Shown: piece after piece, positions 1 to 5,371 of the stretch
How the letters are laid out: each line of letters starts with the position of its first letter
How positions within the stretch are numbered: the first letter of the stretch is position 1
Program-made: the position numbers and the translations under genes
The notes under the pieces: generated by a model
The model's database searches: none
Seen by the model: the letters and a program-made list of their open reading frames with translations, nothing else
Told to the model about the DNA's origin: nothing
Source of the DNA: UBA4644 sp964646225
GTDB lineage: Bacteria > Bacillota > Clostridia > Oscillospirales > Butyricicoccaceae
Assembly: GCA_964646225.1 (NCBI GenBank)
Contig: CAZYAD010000037.1
Span: 1 to 14,763 of the forward strand
Length of the DNA stretch: 14,763 nucleotides
Direction of reading: 5' to 3'

Positions 1-68
1 GCTCAGTTGGTTAGAGCAGCCGGCTCATAACCGGTCGGTCCCGGGTTCGAGTCCCTGAAGGCCCACCA
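1..68 (+). tRNA. tRNA-Met (CAU anticodon), 5' end cut off by the window
   Basis: The sequence begins at the D stem (GCTC), so about nine 5' bases lie outside the window. The anticodon stem is 19-23 paired with 31-35, the loop is 24-30 and the anticodon CAT is at 26-28. The T loop TTCGAGT is at 46-52. The discriminator A is at 65 and an encoded CCA at 66-68. The anticodon stem lacks the three consecutive G-C pairs of an initiator tRNA, so this is an elongator methionine tRNA or, less likely, the lysidine-modified isoleucine tRNA that shares this anticodon. The T stem (41-45 with 53-57) carries one C-U mismatch at 42/56. It is followed 45 bases later by tRNA-Ser and probably shares its transcript. 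Confidence 0.9.
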
Positions 69-113
69 CTTTTACGGCGCAGTTTCATATCGTTTTTACG
101 GTAGATCATACTC

Positions 114-205
114 GGAGAAGTCGCGTAGTTGGTCGAGCGCGCACGACTGGAAATCGTGTAGGCCTCATAAGGGTCTCGAGAGTTCGAATCTCTCCTTCTC
201 CGCCA
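114..205 (+). tRNA. tRNA-Ser (GGA anticodon)
   Basis: Complete class II tRNA of 92 bases with encoded CCA. The acceptor stem 114-120 (GGAGAAG) pairs with 195-201 (CTTCTCC). The discriminator is G202 and CCA is 203-205. The anticodon stem 142-146 pairs with 154-158 and the anticodon GGA is at 149-151. The long variable arm (about 159-178) is typical of serine tRNAs, and the G discriminator is a known identity element for seryl-tRNA synthetase. It reads serine UCC and UCU codons. A terminator hairpin begins three bases after the CCA, so this is the last gene of the tRNA transcript. Confidence 0.96.
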
Positions 206-207
206 TA

Positions 208-262
208 ACCGGACACCAATTTTGATACAATGCGTATCGAGATTGGTGTCCGGTTTCTTTTT
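208..262 (+). terminator. Intrinsic terminator of the tRNA operon
   Basis: A perfect 13-bp inverted repeat, 208-220 against 242-254 (ACCGGACACCAAT / ATTGGTGTCCGGT), is followed by a T-rich run to 262. Three G-U or A-U pairs and an inner 5-bp stem (224-228 with 234-238) extend the hairpin to a 5-base loop, so the whole stretch folds as one long rod. The T tract lies only on the plus-strand side, so it ends tRNA transcription. The minus strand has no T run after this hairpin. Confidence 0.9.
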
Positions 263-264
263 GC

Positions 265-290
265 AAAGCCCTTGTTTTGTAAGGGCTTTT
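265..290 (+). terminator. Second hairpin, probable back-up terminator
   Basis: A 9-bp perfect stem, 265-273 (AAAGCCCTT) with 281-289 (AAGGGCTTT), 7-base loop, ends in four Ts (287-290). It sits ten bases after the main tRNA terminator. It may catch read-through. The stem is shorter and the T run weak, so a different role, for example as part of a minus-strand transcript, is possible. Confidence 0.5.
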
Positions 291-311
291 CGATACCTTT
301 TAACGATAACA

Positions 312-348
312 GGCTCTACGGTAACCGAGGAATGGTTGCCGTAGAGGT
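312..348. repeat. 13-bp inverted repeat without T tract
   Basis: Bases 314-326 (CTCTACGGTAACC) pair with 334-346 (GGTTGCCGTAGAG), with one G-T pair, around a 7-base loop. Neither strand has a proper T run next to it, so it is not a standard terminator. It lies in the gene-free stretch between the tRNAs and the ATPase and would fall inside any transcript started from the minus-strand promoter at 443-471. Function not known. Confidence 0.7.
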
Positions 349-442
349 CATTCCCTCTTTCTCATGATTGCATCGGAAGGAGAAGGGCTCCTTCACGGGT
401 TTGCACTTCTCGGCGTGGACGCTGCATCATTATGATAAATTC
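349..442. other. Gene-free stretch, one small hairpin
   Basis: No credible coding region. A 7-bp inverted repeat (GAAGGAG at 376-382, CTCCTTC at 388-394, loop 383-387) is the only structure seen. The small open frames here lack a ribosome binding site or continue antisense into the ATPase gene. Confidence 0.5.
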
Positions 443-471
443 AGTGTACGACTATCTATTCCGACTGTCAA
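443..471 (-). promoter_or_regulatory. Orphan sigma-A-like promoter, minus strand
   Basis: On the minus strand a perfect -35 TTGACA (471-466) and a -10 TACACT (448-443, 4 of 6 matches) are 17 bases apart. Transcription would start near 436 and run toward the tRNAs. It lies downstream of the ATPase stop codon, and no minus-strand gene follows in the window. It may drive a small RNA through the hairpins at 208-394, or a gene beyond the left edge reached by crossing the tRNAs antisense. Seen by eye only. Confidence 0.45.
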
Positions 472-510
472 CAAAAATGAAATGGAGAGAGAAGCTGTGA
501 CGCGGCGGGG

Positions 511-3102
511 TCAATGGCCCAGGAGGGTTTTGCGCAGAAGGTCGGCGGGGATGACGCTGGCCGACAGCAGGAGCACCCGGGCCAGCTGCCGCAGGGGCAG
601 GGGCTGGGTACGGAACAGCGGCCCGCCCACATAGAGCAGCAGAAGCTGCACCGCCGCGCACAGGCCCATCACCACCAGGAATGACCGGTTGCGCCACAGT
701 CCCCGCAGCAGATTTCTGCCTTCGGCCCGGGCGCAAAAGGCCGAAAACAGCCCACCAAAGACGAACAGAGCGAAAAATGCCGTCAGAAACGGGCCATCCT
801 CCGGCCCGAACTGCTGCCGGAACACCGGCACCCGCAGAAATGCGGCGCACAGCCCTGTGAGATAGAGGGAGAGGCCGCCGATCTGGCAGACCATCCCACG
901 GGTCAGGATGGGGGCCTCACGGGGCAGGGGTGGGCGCTCCAGATAGCGCTCCAGCGGCGGCTCGCCGGCATAGGCCAGGCCGGCCAGCGTGTCCATGATC
1001 AGGTTGATCCACAGCATCTGGATCACCGTCACCGGGGTGTCCACGCCCAGAAACGGCCCCAGCACCGATACGCCCACCGCCGTCAGGTTCATGGTCAGCT
1101 GGAACACCAGAAACCGCTGGATGGAGCGGAAGATGGTCCGTCCGTACAGGATGGCCCGGACGATGGAGGCGATGTTGTCATCCAGGATCAGGATGTCGCC
1201 GGCCTCCTTGGCTACGCGGGTACCGCTGCCCATGGCGAAGCCCACATCGGCCAGTCGAAGGGCGGGAGCATCGTTGATGCCGTCGCCGGTCATGCCCACC
1301 ACATATCCGGCGTTCTGGGCCAGCCGCACCAGGCGGCTTTTGTCGGTGGGAAGGGCCCGGGAGACCACCCGCAGGGTGGGCAGCAGCTCCTGCACCTGCC
1401 GGTCGGTGAGCTCTGCCAGCTCGCCGGAGGTCAGACAGCGGCCGCCGCCCCGCAAAAGCCCTGCCTTCCGGGCGATGGCCGACGCGGTGTCGGGGCTGTC
1501 ACCGGTCACCATCACGGTCTGCACACCGGCATTCTGCATGGCGCGTACCGCCGCCGAAGCCTCCGGACGGAGGCCATCCCGCAGAAGAGCCAGCCCCAGC
1601 AGCACCAGACCGTCCTCCTCCGGTCCGGCGCAGAGGCATACCACGCGCATCCCGTGCCCGGCCTGCTGCCGCCAGGCCCGGGCCGCCGTTTCCGGGTCGG
1701 ACAGCGGCCGCAGACCCTCGGGAGAAAGCCAGTGGACGCAGCGGGGCAGCAGAAGCTCGGGCGCACCCTTGATGTAACCGGGGAAGCTGCCGCCCTGCAC
1801 ACCGGCGGCGGCATATTTTTTCTCCGGGTCGAAGGGCACATGGCGGGTACGCCGGGCCTCTATGGGCTGGGCTCCTGCCAGCTCCAGCAGCGCACGGTCG
1901 GTGGCGTTGCCTCCCAGCGGACGCCCGCCGCTCCACTGGGCACCGGTATTCAGCAGACAGCTTTCCCGCAGGGGCTGCCACAGCCACGGCAGGCGGGGCA
2001 GCTCGCCGGGGGAGAGGATGGTACCGTCACCCAGCATCAGGCCCTCTACCGTCAGCCGACCGCGGGTCAGGGTGCCGGTTTTGTCGGTGAACAGCAGGGA
2101 GAGGCTGCCCGCCGTCTCGATGCCCAGCAGCCGCCGCACCATCACATGATCCCGCTGCATCCGGCCCATGGAGCGGGACAGTACCACTGTGATCATCATG
2201 GGAAGGCCCTCCGGCACGGCCACGATCAGCACGCTCATGGCCAGCATGGCAGCGTGCAGAGCCAGCTCCAGCAGCGAGGCGGGGCGGGAAAGCGCTGCCA
2301 GCATCAGCGAGGGGATGCCGCCGTTGTCCAGCCAGAGGCGGTGAAACAGGTCGGCTGCCGCCACCAGCGCTGCCGCACCGTAGCCCATCCGGCTCATGCC
2401 GCTGGCCAGACGCCCCAGCCGCAGGCGAAGGGGGCTTTCCCGGGGCTCCTCCTGAAGGGAGAGGGCCATGCTGCCCAGCAGCGTCCGGTCGCCGCAGCGC
2501 AGCACCTGAAAAATCCCCTCTCCCGCCGTCACAACGCTGCCCCGGAACAGCAGCTGCCGGTGTCCGGTCTCCCAGCGGGGCGGAGAGCCGGGCAGGGGCG
2601 CGCCGGACTTGGAGACCTCCCGGCTTTCGCCGGAAAGGGCCGACTGGTCGCATTGCAGCCGACCCTGGCGCAGCCAGCCGTCGGCGGGGACGCCCTCACC
2701 GGCCTCCAGCAGGACGATGTCCCCATCCACCAGCTCCTCCACCGGCACCTCCCGGGGCAGACCCTCCCGACGCACCCGGCAGACGGCCCGGGCGGCTTCC
2801 TCCTGAAGACGGGAAAAGGCGGCTTCGCTGCTGTATTCCGACAGCGCGGAGATCACGCTGGCCGCCAGAATGGCCAGTGCGATGCCCACCGTCTCGAACC
2901 AGCCCTCGCCCCGCAGCAGAAACAGCAGATTGACGCACAGGGCGGCCAGCAGGAGCCGGATGATGGGGTCGTGCAGCTCCTCCAGCAGCTTCTTGAAAAA
3001 GCCCGCCCGTCTGCGGGCGGTCATCCGGTTGTCCAGACCCCTCCGGGCGGCGTCCTCCGCCTGCTGCCGGCTCAGCCCCAGCCGGATATCCGTGCTTTGC
3101 AT
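511..3102 (-). CDS. P2-type calcium-transporting ATPase (PMCA-like)
   Basis: 863-residue membrane pump that uses ATP through an aspartyl-phosphate to export cations, most likely Ca2+. In order: an N-terminal cation-ATPase domain (about 7-65); first membrane segments (about 45-90); actuator loop LSGES (156-160); M4 with VPEGLP (296-301); phosphorylation site DKTGT (340-344, Asp340); nucleotide-binding KGAPE (445-449); TGD (533-535); hinge TGDGINDAP (605-613); M5-M10 to the end. The ion site resembles plasma-membrane Ca2+ ATPases: Glu298 in M4, Asn700 and Asp704 in M6, and Ala675 where SERCA has a site-I glutamate in M5. This predicts one Ca2+ per cycle. Start: ATG at 3102, 8 bases after AGGAGG (3116-3111); the frame is open a further 127 codons upstream, but that part is not protein-like. 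Manganese or another cation cannot be excluded. Divergent from spoIIID; no terminator seen after the stop. Confidence 0.93.
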   Translation of the reverse strand: MQSTDIRLGLSRQQAEDAARRGLDNRMTARRRAGFFKKLLEELHDPIIRLLLAALCVNLLFLLRGEGWFETVGIALAILAASVISALSEYSSEAAFSRLQEEAARAVCRVRREGLPREVPVEELVDGDIVLLEAGEGVPADGWLRQGRLQCDQSALSGESREVSKSGAPLPGSPPRWETGHRQLLFRGSVVTAGEGIFQVLRCGDRTLLGSMALSLQEEPRESPLRLRLGRLASGMSRMGYGAAALVAAADLFHRLWLDNGGIPSLMLAALSRPASLLELALHAAMLAMSVLIVAVPEGLPMMITVVLSRSMGRMQRDHVMVRRLLGIETAGSLSLLFTDKTGTLTRGRLTVEGLMLGDGTILSPGELPRLPWLWQPLRESCLLNTGAQWSGGRPLGGNATDRALLELAGAQPIEARRTRHVPFDPEKKYAAAGVQGGSFPGYIKGAPELLLPRCVHWLSPEGLRPLSDPETAARAWRQQAGHGMRVVCLCAGPEEDGLVLLGLALLRDGLRPEASAAVRAMQNAGVQTVMVTGDSPDTASAIARKAGLLRGGGRCLTSGELAELTDRQVQELLPTLRVVSRALPTDKSRLVRLAQNAGYVVGMTGDGINDAPALRLADVGFAMGSGTRVAKEAGDILILDDNIASIVRAILYGRTIFRSIQRFLVFQLTMNLTAVGVSVLGPFLGVDTPVTVIQMLWINLIMDTLAGLAYAGEPPLERYLERPPLPREAPILTRGMVCQIGGLSLYLTGLCAAFLRVPVFRQQFGPEDGPFLTAFFALFVFGGLFSAFCARAEGRNLLRGLWRNRSFLVVMGLCAAVQLLLLYVGGPLFRTQPLPLRQLARVLLLSASVIPADLLRKTLLGH

Positions 3103-3124
3103 ACCCAATTCCTCCTGTTGCAAG

Positions 3125-3155
3125 ATGGTACAGGCTATGCGGGGGGAGGACAAGG
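3125..3155 (-). promoter_or_regulatory. Candidate sigma-A promoter of the Ca2+ ATPase gene
   Basis: On the minus strand TTGTCC (3155-3150) and TACCAT (about 3132-3127) are 17 bases apart, which would start transcription about 20 bases before the AGGAGG site. The match is moderate (4 of 6 in each box). On the same strand GAATA (3160-3156) and CATAGCC lie 16 bases apart, which loosely resembles forespore/mother-cell sigma-factor boxes. Both are by-eye readings and neither is strong. Confidence 0.3.
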
Positions 3156-3162
3156 TATTCCT

Positions 3163-3192
3163 GGCATGGAACGCTCCGTCGCCGCATAGGAT
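3163..3192 (+). promoter_or_regulatory. Candidate sigma-E-type promoter of spoIIID
   Basis: GCATGGA (3164-3170) and CATAGGAT (3185-3192) are 14 bases apart. The known sigma-E consensus is roughly a KMATATT -35 and a CATACAAT -10, so the -10 matches 6 of 8 and the -35 about 4 of 7. Transcription would start near 3199, just ahead of the AAGGAG at 3203-3208. In Bacillus subtilis spoIIID is transcribed by sigma-E, which fits. Confidence 0.45.
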
Positions 3193-3218
3193 GGGGGCAG
3201 TGAAGGAGCGTGTGTGCG

Positions 3219-3476
3219 TTGACGGACAATATGGAAGAACGGGCCTGCGAGCTGGGCCGGTATATCGTGGAAAACGGGGCCACCGTCCGGGCGACTGCCG
3301 GGCGGTTCGGACTGAGCAAGTCCAGCGTCCATAAGGATGTGACCGACCGCCTCTGCCGGGCTGACCGGCCGCTGTATGAACAGGTGCGCCGGGTGCTGGA
3401 GCAGAACAAGCGGGAGCGGCATCTGCGGGGCGGGGCGGCCACCCGGGAAAAATATCGGAGGCTTCATGAAAAATGA
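3219..3476 (+). CDS. spoIIID: Sporulation transcriptional regulator SpoIIID
   Basis: 85-residue DNA-binding protein that, in known spore formers, tunes mother-cell gene expression between the sigma-E and sigma-K stages. A helix-turn-helix lies at about 22-43 (TVRATAGRFGLSKSSVHKDV), followed by a basic C-terminal arm (RERHLRGGAATREKYRR, 65-81) that contacts DNA in the B. subtilis protein. Its length and the aligned motifs (GRYIVE, SKSSVHKDVT, HLRGG) match the family from end to end. The start is a TTG at 3219, ten bases after AAGGAG (3203-3208). This gives an N-terminus MTDNMEER that lines up with the B. subtilis MHDYIKER. A GTG at 3210 is too close to the ribosome site, and the ATG at 3231 would cut conserved residues. 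Its presence argues that the host makes endospores. Confidence 0.95.
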   Translation: MTDNMEERACELGRYIVENGATVRATAGRFGLSKSSVHKDVTDRLCRADRPLYEQVRRVLEQNKRERHLRGGAATREKYRRLHEK

Positions 3477-3481
3477 GCAGC

Positions 3482-3521
3482 AAAAAAGCCTGTTGCAGAA
3501 TGCGGTATTCTGCAACAGGCT
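3482..3521 (-). terminator. Terminator of the rpsO-pnp-M16-GNAT cluster
   Basis: A perfect 15-bp stem, 3487-3501 with 3507-3521, 5-base loop, is followed on the minus strand by six Ts (plus-strand A run 3482-3487). It therefore ends leftward transcription from the acetyltransferase gene. There is no T run on the plus side, yet it starts eleven bases after the spoIIID stop, so it may also form the 3' end stem of the spoIIID message. Confidence 0.9.
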
Positions 3522-3534
3522 CAGGAACGCTCGC

Positions 3535-4032
3535 TTATAAAATGCGCTCCAGGCAGCGGTACTCGTGCCCATAGAGAAAGGCGGTCCCCCGGTCGAGGTA
3601 GCCCATGCGATCATACAGCCGGTTGGCGGGGACATTGGTGAGCAGGGAGCCGTGGCGGGTGGCGGCATAGCCCCGGGCCTTTGCCACGGCGGAGACCTCC
3701 TCCAGCAGCCGCTGGGCCAGGTGACGCCCCTGCATCGCAGGCAAAACCGCCAGCCGGGACAGGGTGCAGGAGGGCTCGGTCGTCCACACCGGCAGCTCGT
3801 CCCAGTCATCGTGGGGCACCAGACTCACCGCGCCCACAAGGGCCCCCGCCTGCTCCAGCACGAACAGGCCGTGGTTTTCGATATCCTCCAGCGCAAACGC
3901 GCGGCAGGGGTATTCCTCGCTCCAGCTGTTATTGCCGTGGCTGGGGGCGGTGGCGGTGCAGGCACGGTACAGCGCCATCACGGCGTCCAGATCGGAAAGC
4001 ACGGCTTCCCGGAAGCACAGTCCATCAGTCAT
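3535..4032 (-). CDS. GNAT family N-acetyltransferase
   Basis: 165-residue acetyl-CoA-dependent N-acetyltransferase; substrate not predictable from sequence. The N-terminal strand is FREAVLSDLDAVMALY (7-22). Strands that build the central sheet are LFVLEQAGALVGAVSLV (56-72) and LSRLAVLPAMQGR (91-103). The pyrophosphate-binding loop is QGRHLA (101-106), where the family usually has Q/R-x-x-G-x-G/A; the glycine is His104 here. A C-terminal ANRLYDRMGY (136-145) is typical of the last GNAT helix and strand. The ATG at 4032 overlaps the M16 stop by 8 bases, and GGGAGGAGGG (4050-4041) lies 8 bases ahead, so the two are probably translationally coupled. Last gene before the terminator at 3482-3521. 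Confidence 0.88.
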   Translation of the reverse strand: MTDGLCFREAVLSDLDAVMALYRACTATAPSHGNNSWSEEYPCRAFALEDIENHGLFVLEQAGALVGAVSLVPHDDWDELPVWTTEPSCTLSRLAVLPAMQGRHLAQRLLEEVSAVAKARGYAATRHGSLLTNVPANRLYDRMGYLDRGTAFLYGHEYRCLERIL

Positions 4033-5293
4033 GGCTCAGACCCTCCTCCCGGAACAGTCGCAGATAATCCTCTGCCGGGGAGACATTGCCCACGGCGGAA
4101 AAGGACATTCTCCGGAAGTCCAGCAGCTCCCGGGCCAGCAGGAGCACCTCCTCCGCCGTTACGGCATCCAGCCGGGCGCAGGCCTCCTCCGGCGTCTGGG
4201 CATGGCCGAAGATCATCTCGTTGCGGGCCATGGAGGACATCCGTGAATTGGTGCTCTCCAGCGACATCAGCAGGGCGGTTTTCAGCTGCTCCTTGGTGCG
4301 GGAAAGCTCCTCCTCCGTGACGCCCTCTGCACAGAAGCGCTCCAGCTCCTCCCGGATCAGCCGCAGGGCGGCCTCCTGGGTCTCACGGCCGAGGGCGGTA
4401 TAAATGCCCAGTACACCGGCAGTTTCGTACAGGCTGGTGAAGCTGTAAACGGTATAGCACAGTCCGCTCTGCTCCCGCACACGCTGGAACAGGCGGCTGC
4501 TCATCCCCGCGCCAAGAATGTTATTCAGCGCCGCCAGCACATAGCGCTGCGGATGGTTGGACCACAGACCGGGGAAGACCAGCAGCAGGTGGTTCTGCTC
4601 GATCTCCTTTTTCTTCACCACCGCCGCCCGGTGATATTCTGCCCGGGGCATGGGGGCGGGGTCTCCGGCGGGGACAACGGAAAAGGCGCGGCACACCGCG
4701 TCCAGATCCTCCTGGGAAAAGCTGCCGGAAAGGGCCACGATGGTGTTTTTTCCCACATACTGCCGGGCGTGATAGTCCCGAAGGGCCTGGGCGTCCATGC
4801 TCCGGAGGCTTTCTTCGGTGCCCAGAATGGGCCGCCCCAGGGGCTGCCCGGGATAGACCTGAGCCGACAGAATCTCCGAGACCAGATCCTCCGGCGTGTC
4901 CTCGTACATTCCGATCTCCTCTAAAATGACGCCGCGCTCCAGCTCCACATCCTCCGGGCGGAAGGCCGGGTGCAGGTACATATCGCACAAGAGCCCGGCC
5001 GCCGTCTGCACATGGGTGTCCAGCGTGCGGGCATAATAGCAGGTGTGCTCCCGGGTGGTAAAGGCGTTCACCTGACCGCCGATGGCATCAAACTCCGCCG
5101 CCAGCTGGGCCGCCGTGCGGCTTTCGGTGCCCTTGAACAGCATATGCTCGAGGTAGTGCGAAATACCGGAGAGGGACTCCGGCTCGTGGCAGCTGCCGTT
5201 TTCCACCCAGACGCCCAGCGCACAGGAGCGCACCTGCTCCAGATGCTCACAGAGCACCCGGACGCCGTTTTCCAACATGATCTTTTCTACCAT
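4025..5293 (-). CDS. M16 family zinc metallopeptidase
   Basis: 422-residue peptidase of the pitrilysin/processing-peptidase clan. The inverted zinc motif HxxEH is at 46-50 (HYLEH) and the third metal ligand is in the LEEI segment (Glu126). The C-terminal half carries SSRLFQRVREQSGLCYTVYS (265-284), the arginine/tyrosine substrate-binding region of M16 enzymes. All catalytic residues are present, so it should be active, either as a homodimer or alone. The gene directly follows pnp, the place held by mlpA/ymxG in Bacillus and kept in many Firmicutes; in vivo substrates there are poorly known. Start: ATG at 5293, six bases after GAGGT (5304-5300). No signal peptide, so cytoplasmic. Confidence 0.94.
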   Translation of the reverse strand: MVEKIMLENGVRVLCEHLEQVRSCALGVWVENGSCHEPESLSGISHYLEHMLFKGTESRTAAQLAAEFDAIGGQVNAFTTREHTCYYARTLDTHVQTAAGLLCDMYLHPAFRPEDVELERGVILEEIGMYEDTPEDLVSEILSAQVYPGQPLGRPILGTEESLRSMDAQALRDYHARQYVGKNTIVALSGSFSQEDLDAVCRAFSVVPAGDPAPMPRAEYHRAAVVKKKEIEQNHLLLVFPGLWSNHPQRYVLAALNNILGAGMSSRLFQRVREQSGLCYTVYSFTSLYETAGVLGIYTALGRETQEAALRLIREELERFCAEGVTEEELSRTKEQLKTALLMSLESTNSRMSSMARNEMIFGHAQTPEEACARLDAVTAEEVLLLARELLDFRRMSFSAVGNVSPAEDYLRLFREEGLSHD

Positions 5294-5315
5294 GGTTGCA
5301 CCTCAAATCCTGATA

Positions 5316-5348
5316 AAGCAAGGGCAGGGTCGCGCCCTGCCCTTGCTT
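5316..5348 (-). terminator. Strong hairpin between pnp and the M16 gene
   Basis: A 15-bp GC-rich stem, 5316-5330 with 5334-5348, has a three-base loop (one G-U at the top). On the minus strand only a short TTT precedes TATCAGG, so termination would be partial at best. It more likely marks the 3' end of a stable pnp message or acts as an attenuator, lowering expression of the two genes downstream. Confidence 0.6.
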
Positions 5349-5371
5349 GAGTTTGTGAAAAATGAAGGAAA

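Noticed and set aside
368..634. An 88-codon plus-strand frame starting in the gene-free stretch
   Set aside because: No ribosome site, and most of it runs antisense into the ATPase gene.
3103..3483. A 127-codon upstream extension of the Ca2+ ATPase frame
   Set aside because: It lies over spoIIID on the other strand, has no family-like sequence, and the ATG at 3102 has an AGGAGG at ideal spacing.
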